DNA from: Deltaproteobacteria bacterium
Lineage (GTDB): Bacteria; Desulfobacterota; Dissulfuribacteria; Dissulfuribacterales; Dissulfuribacteraceae
Reading direction: 5' to 3'
Length of the DNA stretch: 54,332 bases
NCBI GenBank assembly: GCA_026994795.1
Contig: JALWQB010000158.1
Coordinates: forward strand, 1-54,332
A model generated the notes under the pieces. It did not search any database. It was not told the DNA's origin and worked only from the letters and a program-made list of their open reading frames with translations. Positions 1 to 8,951 of the stretch are shown here, piece by piece. Within the stretch, counting starts at the first letter, position 1. The number at the start of each line of letters is the position of its first letter. A program made the position numbers and the translations under genes.

Positions 1-168
1 CCAAGATAAAGTCTGATGCATATGTCATTGAAGTATGCTTTCATCCTTCATCCATTTTTAATTTTTCTAACATACTATAAAAAGGCAAATTCTATAGGCT
101 GTTAAACTTTAAACGCTCTTTAACATCGGAATACTTTACAGTCAAGTGGCTATAATTTGCCATGAAAA

Positions 169-945
169 TTACTTCTGTTTTTCATGTGCCGAGGTGGTGT
201 AGGCGCCATAAATATTTTTAGCAATAGAGACATTTTTATCCCTAAATGACTCAAAGATAATTGGTTCATAGCTTAGAGGCGGGGCATCAAAGCTATATCC
301 CAGGAATGAGATGTCAATTTCAAACAGCTCACCTACAATCTCTGCAAGCCTGTCTGTATAATAGCTTCTATAGTCTTTTTTTCTGTCTTTTGCCTGCCGT
401 TTATGTGGTAAGACAGGTGGATTAATCTCAATAATAGAGCATATCCTTTTAAAGTCTCTATTTAATGTCTCATATCTTCCAACAAAGTTTACTATTGGCC
501 TTCTATGGAGGTCAACGAGGTAATCTGTCTGATATTCCATAGACGTATCTATTATGTAATGATATGGGCGGTTTTCTTTATCCGCCTTCCAGAGGATAAA
601 GTCTTCAAAAGTCTTTACAGTATCTGGGATGATGTGCGCCCTTTCTCTCTTGATGTGATGCCATGAGCTTACCTGAAGGTCCCAAGGGTTCCTTACAAAG
701 GCAAATTTAAAGAGGGAATCAAATGTCTCCTTTGGGAGCATCTCTTTTGCGGCTATTGTCTTTGCATGTCGCGGGATTTTGACCCCGATCCTGTGTCCCC
801 ATAATGAGCTTATGCGATTACACAAAGATGCCCACCAGCATCCTGTATCGCGCCAGCGGTATCTTTGAAGGGCAGACCTTATGCTCGTCCCGCCTGTCTT
901 TGCAATATGAATAAATAAGAATTTATACTTAAGGGAGATGAGCAT
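169..945 (-). CDS. sulfotransferase family protein
   Basis: A 258-residue protein likely to transfer sulfate from PAPS to a carbohydrate or similar acceptor. Two PAPS-binding signatures are visible: IAKTGGTS at residues 14-21 (5'-phosphosulfate loop, in the form seen in the Sulfotransfer_2 family) and FVRNPWD at residues 83-89 (3'-phosphate site, with the conserved Arg). No signal peptide or clear transmembrane segment is seen, so it is probably cytoplasmic. The length fits the family. The start ATG has no strong Shine-Dalgarno sequence. It lies convergent with nothing and 50 bases downstream of serA on the same strand, but a functional link with serine synthesis is not evident. The acceptor cannot be read from the sequence; a role in decorating surface glycans is inference. 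Confidence 0.85.
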   Translation of the reverse strand: MLISLKYKFLFIHIAKTGGTSIRSALQRYRWRDTGCWWASLCNRISSLWGHRIGVKIPRHAKTIAAKEMLPKETFDSLFKFAFVRNPWDLQVSSWHHIKRERAHIIPDTVKTFEDFILWKADKENRPYHYIIDTSMEYQTDYLVDLHRRPIVNFVGRYETLNRDFKRICSIIEINPPVLPHKRQAKDRKKDYRSYYTDRLAEIVGELFEIDISFLGYSFDAPPLSYEPIIFESFRDKNVSIAKNIYGAYTTSAHEKQK

Positions 946-995
946 AAGGCCATCAGAATTATTTGGGTGTAAATATTGAGCCTATCAGCGCACTG

Positions 996-2582
996 CTATA
1001 ATTTTAATGCCCTTGCATGGGTTACGCCATCCTGAGACAGGAGCTTATCAAGCGCTGCCTGTGAGACTGTCTCATCAGTGGTCAATAGTATAACATTGCG
1101 CTTGTGGCCATAGTCCTGACCTACCTGCATCCTTGCAATGTTGATATTGGCGTCGCCAAGCGTAAGGCCAATCCTTCCAATGACCCCGGGTTTGTCTTCA
1201 TTGTATATGAGAAGCATATTGCCCTCTGGCACTGCCTCAAGCCTGAAGTCATTGAGCCTTACAAGGCGGGGCTCTTTTTTGCCGAATATGGTGCCTGAAA
1301 GGACATTTTCAGCATCTCCACCCTTTACCCTTACGGTAATGAGGTTTGTAAAGTCTGAAGATGTCATGCTCCTGGATTCAGTAACCTTGATGCCCCTTTC
1401 TTCTGCAATAATAGGGGCGTTTACAAAATTTATGTCTTCACGAAGGGCAGGGGTCAAAAGCTCTTTTAAAAAGGCTATTGTTACAGGCTTTGTATCAAGC
1501 TGGGCGACATCGCCCTCGTATGATATTTCTACCTCTTCAATAGGCCCTTCTAATATATGGGCGTGAAACGCCCCCATCTTCTCTGAGAGCTTAAGGTATG
1601 GCCCGAGCTGGATAAGGGCCTCTCCAGTAACAGACGGGACATTTACGGCATTTCTGACCTCGCCTGTCAATAGATAGTCGCGTATCTGCCTTGCGACAGC
1701 AACGGCCACATTCTCCTGAGCCTCCTTAGTTGAAGCGCCAAGATGCGGGGTGCAGATAAAATTTTCAAGGCTCAAGAGCTTATTTTCAAGGGTAGTAGGC
1801 TCATTTTCAAAGACATCAAGTGCGGCTGCCTTGAGTTTTCCGCTTTTAAGCGCCTCATACAGGTCTTCTTCATTTATGATGCCCCCCCTCGCGCAATTTA
1901 TGACAACTGCCCCATCTTTCATCTTTAAAAATAGCTCTTTATTCAAAAGTCCCTTTGTCTCAGGGGTAAGGGGGGTATGTATGCTTATATAGTCGGCATT
2001 TTTGAGCACTGAATCAATATCCATAAGCTCTACGCCAATCTTCTCCGCCATATCAGGCCTTATATGCGGGTCAAACGCTATAACCTTCATTTTAAGCCCC
2101 TGGGCAAGCTGCGATACAATGCTCCCTATCCTGCCGATGCCTATTATCCCGAGCGTCTTTCCAGCGACCTCCTGCCCCAAAAACTTCTTCTTCTCCCACT
2201 TTCCATCTTTCATAGAGGCGGTTGCCTGCGGGATGTGGCGCGATACAGCCATTATCATTGCAATGGTGTGTTCAGCAGCGGAGTTTGTGTTGCCCCCGGG
2301 GGTATTCATTACCACGACACCTTGCTTATTGCATGAAGGTATATCCACATTGTCAAGGCCCGTGCCTGCCCTTCCCACTACCTTTAAGCAGTCTGCTGCC
2401 TCAAGCAACTCCTTTGTAACCTTTGTATTGCTCCTTATGATAAGGCCATGAGCGCCTTTTATGGCCTGTTTTAGGTCAGGCAGAGGCAATCCAATACGCT
2501 CTTCTACCTCAATGCCGGCCTCTTTAAGTATTTTGATCCCGTCCTGAGCGATTGGGTCAGTTATAAGAACCTTCATTTTCAT
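996..2582 (-). CDS. serA: D-3-phosphoglycerate dehydrogenase
   Basis: Catalyses the first step of the phosphorylated serine pathway, oxidation of 3-phosphoglycerate with NAD. Length (528 aa) matches the long type I enzyme. In order: split substrate-binding domain (1-100 and ~290-320), NAD-binding domain with GIGRIG at 148-153 and the ARGGIINEEDL segment, the HLGASTKEAQ catalytic-His region, an allosteric substrate-binding (ASB) domain (~325-450), and a C-terminal ACT domain (~455-528, with NEDKPGVIGRIG) that binds serine for feedback inhibition. Two start codons lie six bases apart. A GGGAG Shine-Dalgarno sits directly against the first ATG but six bases before the second (position 2576), so the real protein probably starts at residue 3. 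It appears monocistronic. Confidence 0.97.
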   Translation of the reverse strand: MKMKVLITDPIAQDGIKILKEAGIEVEERIGLPLPDLKQAIKGAHGLIIRSNTKVTKELLEAADCLKVVGRAGTGLDNVDIPSCNKQGVVVMNTPGGNTNSAAEHTIAMIMAVSRHIPQATASMKDGKWEKKKFLGQEVAGKTLGIIGIGRIGSIVSQLAQGLKMKVIAFDPHIRPDMAEKIGVELMDIDSVLKNADYISIHTPLTPETKGLLNKELFLKMKDGAVVINCARGGIINEEDLYEALKSGKLKAAALDVFENEPTTLENKLLSLENFICTPHLGASTKEAQENVAVAVARQIRDYLLTGEVRNAVNVPSVTGEALIQLGPYLKLSEKMGAFHAHILEGPIEEVEISYEGDVAQLDTKPVTIAFLKELLTPALREDINFVNAPIIAEERGIKVTESRSMTSSDFTNLITVRVKGGDAENVLSGTIFGKKEPRLVRLNDFRLEAVPEGNMLLIYNEDKPGVIGRIGLTLGDANINIARMQVGQDYGHKRNVILLTTDETVSQAALDKLLSQDGVTHARALKL

Positions 2583-2786
2583 CTCCCTTATCCTTTCATC
2601 TTTTGTAACTTGTTAAATTAGACTATACTATTAATCTATATTTAATCTATATCTTAAAGATTGTATAAAGAAAAAACAAAAAAGCAATGGCAACTGTCAA
2701 GATTTTAGGCTTTAGAGCCTGATATCCCTTAGGCAACCTGCTGCACTATTTGTATAACATAAAGATAATTATAATGGAATATTCTT

Positions 2787-3917
2787 ATGGAAGAATTTAA
2801 AATTTTAACCCATAAAGGAACTTTTACAATAAGGCCATATCATGCAGGCGATGAGGAAAAGATATTTCCTGCATGGAAGCTGGCCTTTTCAAGTGAAATT
2901 AATACTGACTGGTGGCGGTGGAAATATCTCAAAAACCCTTCAGGCTTCAGGACAATGCTCTGTTTGTCTGATACAGGGGATGTAGCCGTAAACTATGCGG
3001 CGCAGGTATATAACCTGTGGTTTGACGGGATGGAGATAAAGGCGCTGCACCTTACTGACAACTTTTCTCATCCCAATTATCGCTGGGCAATTGGGGGAAA
3101 AAGCGGCCTTTTTGTAAGGACTGGAAAGGTATTTCTCAAGACATATCTTGAAAATATACCTGTTGAGCCATCTTCTGCCCTTTCTACCCCGCTTGAGATT
3201 GCCAGATTTCATTATGGCTTTCCCGGGGTCCGTCATTACAGGTTAGGGACAAAACTTATGCATTATCGTGTGTTCGGCCCAGGGACAGCCTTCTTAAAAA
3301 AGGAGATTTCAATAGATTCAGTAATTAATAATAAGGGTAACGACTGTGATGAGCCAGCCTTTTATACGGAACTGTCTGCAATAACCAGTCGCCTAATCTC
3401 AATGATGGATAAAGGATACATTGACGCAAATCTTAAAAAAGTAGATGCGCTGTGGGACAGGGTAAGTTTAAGGACTTTCAGGTGCGCTGTTAAAAGGGAT
3501 TATGCATTTTATAAATGGCGTTTTTTGACAAGGCCAGATAAAAGCTATATTTTTTTATTTCAACACGCCCTTATAACAAGGCGTCTTAAGGGGCTTATTG
3601 TGCTTGACTGTGAGGTGCAAAAGGGGGATGGGCTTATATTTAAGATTGTTGACATACTGGCTGATGGCGAAGGCTCTTGCAGGGCCATTATTAAAAAGGC
3701 CGTATCTTATATTGAAAAAGAGGCGAGAGAAGGGGCATACCTTGCTGTATGGCTATCTAACAATCATCCTTTTAAGGAGGCATTTCAACAGGAGGGCTTT
3801 GTTGAGGATAAAGAGCCTATAGGGTTCGTCCCGTGCACACGGTTTGATATGCACGGCATAAGGCCAGAAAGGGCTGATGAGCTTATATGGACAATGGCTG
3901 ATGGAGACCTGTTATAA
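2787..3917 (+). CDS. GNAT-family acetyltransferase-like protein
   Basis: A 376-residue protein starting with an N-terminal GNAT-like segment (TIRPYHAGDEEKIFPAWKLAF) that is typical of acyltransferases that open with 'R-x-x-x-x-D'. The layout (about 150 residues, a linker, then a second half with EGSCRAIIKKAVSYIEKEA and a late SNNHPFKEAFQQEGF segment resembling the end of a GNAT fold) suggests two GNAT-like domains in tandem, as in Eis-like or FemAB-like enzymes. WWRWKYLKNP near residues 45-54 and YAFYKWRFLTRP near 235-246 look like equivalent positions of the two halves. Substrate is unknown. It is transcribed divergently from serA and stands alone. Family call moderately sure, function not. 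Confidence 0.6.
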   Translation: MEEFKILTHKGTFTIRPYHAGDEEKIFPAWKLAFSSEINTDWWRWKYLKNPSGFRTMLCLSDTGDVAVNYAAQVYNLWFDGMEIKALHLTDNFSHPNYRWAIGGKSGLFVRTGKVFLKTYLENIPVEPSSALSTPLEIARFHYGFPGVRHYRLGTKLMHYRVFGPGTAFLKKEISIDSVINNKGNDCDEPAFYTELSAITSRLISMMDKGYIDANLKKVDALWDRVSLRTFRCAVKRDYAFYKWRFLTRPDKSYIFLFQHALITRRLKGLIVLDCEVQKGDGLIFKIVDILADGEGSCRAIIKKAVSYIEKEAREGAYLAVWLSNNHPFKEAFQQEGFVEDKEPIGFVPCTRFDMHGIRPERADELIWTMADGDLL

Positions 3918-3947
3918 TTGCAGGGCTTGCGTGAGGTAATCTCTATA

Positions 3948-4066
3948 GGGGGCAAAAATGAATTTTATACGTTATATTAGATGGTTAAGCAATATAAAGC
4001 TCGTTTGTAAAATTCGCTTTTTGAGTAAACACAAATCTCAGATCTTTTGTCCCCTTTCGCCGCCCT
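3948..4066 (+). repeat. R1 element, diverged copy
   Basis: About 120 bases that match other intergenic copies at 5495-5600, 31158-31313 (inverted) and 48325-48403 (inverted). It opens with GGGGGCAAAAATGAATTTTA and ends with the inverse motif TTTTGTCCCCTTTCGCCG, so both terminal inverted repeats are recognisable. It occupies the gap between the GNAT gene and tRNA-Glu; no gene is seen in the rest of that gap (3918-4381). Confidence 0.6.
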
Positions 4067-4381
4067 ACGATATTGGCGATTTTACCCAATCTTTTTTGTT
4101 GTTCGGGGCTTGAAGCGTCTAAGCACGTCTGCGCCCCTCACGCCTCAAATCTTGGACAAATTCGCCGATTGCAAGGTTTAGGTATAAATTTATATCGTTT
4201 AAGCATATCAGGCGTAATATCGCCCTCTACTGCCATGCCCTTTTGTCTCTGAGGGCTATTTTAGCGCGGCAAATGATGGCAAAAAAATAATTTTGAGGGC
4301 TTGCGTTATTGAAGACAATGTGTTATATGGGACAGGCCTTTAATGAGGCTTGATTGGTTTTAATAAAAAGGAGAAAAATGC

Positions 4382-4459
4382 GTCCCCGTCGTCTAGCCCG
4401 GTCCAGGACACTGGCCTTTCACGCCAGCAACACCGGTTCAAATCCGGTCGGGGACGCCA
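4382..4459 (+). tRNA. tRNA-Glu (anticodon TTC)
   Basis: A full cloverleaf can be folded: acceptor stem GTCCCCG pairs with CGGGGAC, the anticodon stem CTGGC/GCCAG closes the loop CTTTCAC with anticodon TTC at 4418-4420, and the T arm is ACCGG-TTCAAAT-CCGGT. The discriminator is G and the CCA end is encoded. It is followed at once by a strong intrinsic terminator. Confidence 0.95.
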
Positions 4460-4467
4460 GATATTTT

Positions 4468-4496
4468 AAGGGGATGGTTGATCCCCTTTTTTTTTT
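4468..4496 (+). terminator. intrinsic terminator after tRNA-Glu
   Basis: An eight-base perfect stem AAGGGGAT/ATCCCCTT with loop GGTTG is followed by eight further T residues. It lies nine bases after the tRNA and separates it from mazG. Confidence 0.85.
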
Positions 4497-4534
4497 GCTT
4501 TATTTAAATTTCTGGATTATTCAGAGTATAAAGT

Positions 4535-5329
4535 ATGTTATCCCCTATTATTAACATCATAAAGGCATTAAGGGCCCCTGATGGATGCCCGTGGGACAGG
4601 GAGCAGACACCTGCTTCCATAAAAAAATATCTTATTGAGGAGTGTTTTGAGCTTATTGACGCCATTGATTCAGGCCATACGGTTGAGATTATGGAAGAGC
4701 TTGGGGACCTCCTTTTTATGCTCATTTTCTTAGGCATGATGTATGAAGAGGCCGAAGAGGGATTTATTAAAGGGGCGATTAACAGTTCATCAGACAAGAT
4801 GATTAGGAGACACCCACATATATTTGGGGAAGAGAAGGTTGTCTCTACTGACCAGATTGTGCGTAACTGGCAAAAGATTAAGGAAAAGGAGGCAAGGCTA
4901 AAGGGGAAAGACCATTCTTCTCTCGGCAATATACCACGGGCTCTTCCTGCCCTTCAGCGTGCGTACAGGATGGGGGAGAGGGCATCAAGGGTTGGTTTTG
5001 ACTGGCCATCTTATAAAGAGGTATTAGAAAAGCTCAATGAGGAAATAACTGAGTTAAAAGAGGCGATTAAAAAGGCTGACAATAGCTTAATAGAAGAAGA
5101 GCTTGGAGATGTGCTCTTTACAATAGCCAATCTCTCAAGGCACTTTGGGCTTAATCCTGAAGAGTGCCTCTTTAAGGCAACAAGACGCTTTGAAAGGCGC
5201 TTTAAGGCAATGGAAGAGAAGCTCAAGACAATGGGCATATCTATCCGTGATGCTGAGATAGGTCTGATGGATGAGGTATGGAAAGAGGTAAAGGATAGAA
5301 AAGATATAAATGATGCTTTAAGGAACTAA
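4535..5329 (+). CDS. mazG: nucleoside triphosphate pyrophosphohydrolase MazG
   Basis: Hydrolyses (d)NTPs to NMP and pyrophosphate; a house-cleaning enzyme that also affects the stringent response. The 264 residues show the duplicated all-alpha MazG fold: first unit with EECFE (35-39) and EELGD (54-58), preceded by the diagnostic APDGCPWDREQT segment; second unit with NEEITELKEAI and EEELGDVLFTI (about 165-200). Both units keep the acidic Mg-binding residues. Length is normal. The start follows the tRNA terminator closely; no strong Shine-Dalgarno is visible, so it may rely on a promoter hidden in the short gap. Confidence 0.95.
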   Translation: MLSPIINIIKALRAPDGCPWDREQTPASIKKYLIEECFELIDAIDSGHTVEIMEELGDLLFMLIFLGMMYEEAEEGFIKGAINSSSDKMIRRHPHIFGEEKVVSTDQIVRNWQKIKEKEARLKGKDHSSLGNIPRALPALQRAYRMGERASRVGFDWPSYKEVLEKLNEEITELKEAIKKADNSLIEEELGDVLFTIANLSRHFGLNPEECLFKATRRFERRFKAMEEKLKTMGISIRDAEIGLMDEVWKEVKDRKDINDALRN

Positions 5330-5494
5330 ACCATTAAAAATTAGGATATCTTATCGGTATTACTCAATATCTTCTAACTCTTTAATTTGTTTTCTATTTG
5401 TGGCAGCAGGTTTGTACTGGAGCGTTTTGGGCAATGAGGCATTGGCCGGAACCAACCAATAAGCCTGCTTGTTATTAGAATAGCCAACTGTAAT

Positions 5495-5600
5495 CTAAAT
5501 CCTGCACGGCAAAAGGGGCAAAAATGAATTCTAAACGTTATATTAGAGGGTTAAGCAATGTAAAGATTGTCTGTAAAATTCACTTGTTGGGTAAAATAAA
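5495..5600 (+). repeat. R1 element, 3'-truncated copy
   Basis: Starts with the family's terminal repeat CTAAATCCTGCACGGCAAAA and continues into the same internal sequence as the copy at 3948, including a GTTAAGCAAT block. The right terminal repeat is not found. It lies in the 345-base gap upstream of mlaE, where no gene is seen. Confidence 0.6.
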
Positions 5601-5674
5601 ATGAAAATCATAGTCCTTTCACTCCTTGAAAAAAGAAAAAGTTATGGCTAAACTAATCTTAACAGGGAGATAAG

Positions 5675-6457
5675 ATGCGTTTTTTTCAATCAATTGGGGA
5701 GAAGACTTTATACTTTATAAATACGCTCGGGGCAATGGCGATCTTTGCCCTAAAGGGCGCGCACAGGGCAATTACCCCGCCATTACAGCCATATAAGATA
5801 CTTCAGCAGGTCTATTTTATAGGGTCAAAGTCCCTTCTCATCATCTTCCTTGTAAGTCTCTTTACAGGCATGGTGCTTGGCCTTCAGGGCTACTATACGC
5901 TTGTCAAGTTTGGATCGGAGGGTCTTCTGGGCGCTGCTGTGGCGCTGTCTCTTATAAGAGAGCTTGGCCCTGCCCTTACTGCAATCATGGTCATTGGAAG
6001 GGCAGGCTCTTCAATGGCGGCGGAGCTTGGCATAATGAGGATATCAGAGCAGATTGACGCACTTGAGACAATGAATATTGACCCAATACGCTTTTTGTTT
6101 ACGCCCCGCCTTGCTGCATCCCTTATCAGCTTTCCAATACTCACGGCATTTTTTGATGTAATAGGGATAACTGGCGGATATGTTACAGGGGTCTTGCTCC
6201 TTGGGATAAACAGGGGCATATATTTTTATCGCATTGAGAATGCAGTTGAGATGCAGGATGTAACAGGGGGGTTTATAAAATCTATACTATTTGGCCTATT
6301 AGTTGCAATAATATGTTGCTATCAGGGCTTTTATATGCATAAACGGCCTGAGGGCTTTGGGGCAAAGGGCGTTAGCATGGCAACGACTTCATCTGTGGTC
6401 ATATCCTGTGTTGTTGTGCTCATAGCAGATTATGTGCTAACATCCCTTTTGCTGTAG
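5675..6457 (+). CDS. mlaE: MlaE-type ABC transporter permease
   Basis: Inner-membrane permease subunit of the Mla/MCE phospholipid transporter. The 260 residues are strongly hydrophobic with several membrane helices, and contain the signature ELGPALTAIMVIGRAGSSMA followed by a conserved EL...E..DALE.M..DP block (about residues 95-140) that contacts the ATPase. Start supported by GGGAG six to seven bases upstream. It is the first gene of a tight five-gene operon: the next ATG follows its stop codon with no gap. The complex maintains outer-membrane lipid asymmetry by moving phospholipids between membranes. Confidence 0.93.
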   Translation: MRFFQSIGEKTLYFINTLGAMAIFALKGAHRAITPPLQPYKILQQVYFIGSKSLLIIFLVSLFTGMVLGLQGYYTLVKFGSEGLLGAAVALSLIRELGPALTAIMVIGRAGSSMAAELGIMRISEQIDALETMNIDPIRFLFTPRLAASLISFPILTAFFDVIGITGGYVTGVLLLGINRGIYFYRIENAVEMQDVTGGFIKSILFGLLVAIICCYQGFYMHKRPEGFGAKGVSMATTSSVVISCVVVLIADYVLTSLLL

Positions 6458-7744
6458 ATGGCGAGTTGCATAGGTATAGAGATGTCATCAGCAGTTCCTT
6501 TAATAGAGTTCAGGGATATAAAAAAGGCATTTGTGGAGAAGGTGGTGTTAAATGGGGTAAACTGCTCCTTTTTTGAAGGAGAGATTACGACCATAATAGG
6601 CAAGAGCGGCGTTGGGAAGAGCGTATTTTTAAAGCATATAGTGGGGCTTCTTGAGCCTGATGCAGGCGAGATACTTATAAATGGTGTGCCCATATCAAAA
6701 AAGACAACTGATGCCATGAGGGAATTTCGTTCAAAGGTAAGCTATATGTTCCAGAGCAATGCCCTGTTTGACTCAATGACTGTCTTTGACAATATTGCCC
6801 TTCCGCTTGTTGAGATGCGCGCCTATTCAAAGGAGGAGATAAGAGAAAGGGTCTTTCTCAGGGCGAGGCAGTTGGAATTGAACGAGGTGCTTGAAAAGTA
6901 TCCTGCTCAGATATCAGGAGGGATGCAAAAAAGGGCGGCGCTTGCAAGGGCGCTTGTTACAAATCCCAAGGTAGTCTTGTTTGACGAGCCCACAGCAGGG
7001 CTTGACCCTTTGAGAAAAAATGCCGTATTCAGCATGGTGCACCATTATCAAAAACGTTTTGGCTTTACAGGGATTATCGTAAGCCATGACATACCAGATG
7101 TATTTTATATATCTGACAGGGTTGCAATACTCAATAACGGCAAGATAATATTTGAAGGCACGCCTATTGAGCTTGAGCAGGCAGACAATCCTGAAATAAA
7201 AATGTTTATTGAGGGTGAATTTGGCCTTATTGACAAGCTCACAGGGCTTTATACTGAGGTGGAGCTTGAAAAGGCAATGCAAAATGCCCTTGAGATTGCA
7301 GGCGTTAAGGGGACAGAGGTTGCCATCGCACTCTTCTCGCTTGGAAATCTTGAAGAGGTTGACGAACATGTAGGACATATTGCAAGTCATAAGATATTTC
7401 AGTGCCTTGCAGGGGCTATAATGGACTTCTTTGGCCAGAATGCAGTGGCAGGACGTACAGGGACTAATGAAATTGTAGCTGTTATTGACGAGATGCAGGA
7501 TAAAAAGGGGAGCGGGGCAGAAGAAATCTTGATGCAGTTTGGAGATATGTTAAGGTCAAGGCCATTTTTAAAAAAGGAATCCTATCCAAGGGTATGCAAA
7601 AATTTTTCAATAAGGGCATCCATTGGTAAATTCAAGAGAAATGTCCCATGCGATGTCATAATAAACGGTCTTAGAAGGCAGCTTGTTGACATCGCCTCTT
7701 TAAAGTGCCCTAAGAATCTCTATAAAGGAGAAAACAGGCAATGA
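6458..7744 (+). CDS. mlaF: MlaF-type ABC ATPase fused to a degenerate GGDEF-like domain
   Basis: ATP-binding subunit of the Mla transporter. Residues 16-255 form the ABC domain: Walker A GKSGVGKS (48-55), Q-loop FQS (98-100), signature ISGGM (152-156), Walker B VVLFDE (172-177), and H-loop His210. MlaF proteins are normally about 250-270 aa, but this one has ~170 extra residues. The extension reads like a diguanylate cyclase fold: DKLTGLY (259-265), a segment ending EVDEHVGH (about 293-307) where GGDEF proteins have the metal-binding Asp block, RTGTNEI (333-339) in place of RYGGDEF, and FSIRASIG (383-390) matching the late VTVSIG strand. The metal Asp residues and the GGDEF motif are lost, so catalysis is unlikely; a sensory or docking role is inferred. 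An alternative ATG at 6482 would remove eight residues. It overlaps mlaD by four bases. Confidence 0.88.
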   Translation: MASCIGIEMSSAVPLIEFRDIKKAFVEKVVLNGVNCSFFEGEITTIIGKSGVGKSVFLKHIVGLLEPDAGEILINGVPISKKTTDAMREFRSKVSYMFQSNALFDSMTVFDNIALPLVEMRAYSKEEIRERVFLRARQLELNEVLEKYPAQISGGMQKRAALARALVTNPKVVLFDEPTAGLDPLRKNAVFSMVHHYQKRFGFTGIIVSHDIPDVFYISDRVAILNNGKIIFEGTPIELEQADNPEIKMFIEGEFGLIDKLTGLYTEVELEKAMQNALEIAGVKGTEVAIALFSLGNLEEVDEHVGHIASHKIFQCLAGAIMDFFGQNAVAGRTGTNEIVAVIDEMQDKKGSGAEEILMQFGDMLRSRPFLKKESYPRVCKNFSIRASIGKFKRNVPCDVIINGLRRQLVDIASLKCPKNLYKGENRQ

Positions 7745-8226
7745 ACAAAAGATACTACGGGATTGAGACTGCTGTTGGCATATTTGTTTTTATTGGTTTG
7801 TTATCAATAGGATACCTCACTATAAAACTTGGAAAAATGGAGCTTGTAGGCTCTGATTACTATACGGTATATGCACAGTTTGATTCCGTATCAGGTCTTA
7901 AAAAAGATTCTAATGTTGAGATAGCAGGTGTGTCTATCGGGCGCGTAGCCTCAATAGAGCTTGACCCAAAGGAAAAGATTGCGATTGTCGGGCTCAAAAT
8001 CAAGAAGGGCATTAAGCTTGAAGACGATTGCATGGCCTCAATAAAGAGTAGGGGCCTTATAGGAGACAAATTTGTAAAGATTACGCCAGGCGGCTCTGAC
8101 ACCTTTCTCAATGCAGGCAATATGATAATAGATACTGAATCAGCAGTTGATATTGAAGACCTGATAGGGAAATATGTCTTTGGGAACGTAGAAGAAAAGG
8201 ATGTAGAGGAGGAAGAGATACAATGA
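7741..8226 (+). CDS. mlaD: MlaD-type MCE domain protein
   Basis: Periplasmic lipid-binding subunit anchored in the inner membrane. Residues 11-31 form one transmembrane helix; residues about 40-118 are the MCE domain, with the typical FDSVSGLKKDSNVEIAGVSIG start and an SRGLIGDKFVKITPGG end. The tail is short and acidic (EEKDVEEEEIQ). At 161 aa it is near the size of E. coli MlaD (183 aa). The ATG overlaps the mlaF stop in an ATGA, and the gene overlaps mlaC in the same way, so translation of the three is coupled. Confidence 0.93.
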   Translation: MNKRYYGIETAVGIFVFIGLLSIGYLTIKLGKMELVGSDYYTVYAQFDSVSGLKKDSNVEIAGVSIGRVASIELDPKEKIAIVGLKIKKGIKLEDDCMASIKSRGLIGDKFVKITPGGSDTFLNAGNMIIDTESAVDIEDLIGKYVFGNVEEKDVEEEEIQ

Positions 8227-8951
8227 GCATAAAAACGCTTTATCCCTTTTATCCATTTATGTGGTTGAGGCCAATATTAATCACAATGGTCATTATTGCC
8301 CTTAATTCTCCATGTATCTTATATGGAGAGAATACCCATGACCCTGATGGCAAGAAAAAAGACCCCCTCCAGAAACCCCAGAAAATAATCTCTATAGCGG
8401 TTCAGGAGGTCTTAATGACCCTCAAAAAATACCCTTGCACAAGGGTGGAAAATATAAAGAATTGTCCCAAGCAAAGGGCAGAGATAAAAAAGATTGCTGA
8501 AAGTTTCATAGATTTTGATCAGGTTGCGAAACTGTCTGTTGGTCGTTATAGGAGACGCTTTTCGCAAGCGCAATGGGATAAGTTTAAAGAACTTTTTAAG
8601 ACCCTTCTCCTGAATACGTACATGAAGAGGCTCCAGGAGTATTCCGGGGAAAGGGTAGTATATGAAAAGGAAAGAATATTCAACAATATAAAGGCTCAGG
8701 TTGACACAAAGGTTATATCTGACACAAAAATAATACCAGTAACCTACAGGTTATTAAAAAAAGATGAAAAATGGAAGGTCTATGATATACTGGTTGAAGG
8801 AGTAAGCCTTTTAAAAAATTACAGAAGACAGTTTTCCAATATTCTCAGGAAGAAAAAGGCGTCATATCTCATAAGGAAGATAGAAAAAAAATTGAAGGAT
8901 AAAAATATACCTTATGGAGGGAAGAAAGATGATCTCAAAAATAATGTATAA
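8223..8951 (+). CDS. mlaC: MlaC-type periplasmic phospholipid-binding protein
   Basis: Soluble lipid shuttle between the outer-membrane MlaA and the inner-membrane MlaFED complex. It has an N-terminal hydrophobic segment (about residues 16-36) fitting a signal peptide, then a Tgt2/MlaC domain with FIDFDQVAKLSVGRYRRRFS, QWDKFKELFKTLLLNTYMKRL and the late DEKWKVYDILVEGVSLLKNY block that is diagnostic for the family. The 242 aa include a basic C-terminal tail (KKKASYLIRKIEKKLKDK) somewhat longer than usual. It overlaps mlaD by four bases, and its 3' end overlaps mlaA. Confidence 0.92.
   Translation: MSIKTLYPFYPFMWLRPILITMVIIALNSPCILYGENTHDPDGKKKDPLQKPQKIISIAVQEVLMTLKKYPCTRVENIKNCPKQRAEIKKIAESFIDFDQVAKLSVGRYRRRFSQAQWDKFKELFKTLLLNTYMKRLQEYSGERVVYEKERIFNNIKAQVDTKVISDTKIIPVTYRLLKKDEKWKVYDILVEGVSLLKNYRRQFSNILRKKKASYLIRKIEKKLKDKNIPYGGKKDDLKNNV

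Noticed and set aside
1104-2451. Several plus-strand open frames of 61-149 codons
   Set aside because: All lie antisense to the well-supported serA gene and show no family resemblance; they follow from the codon use of serA.
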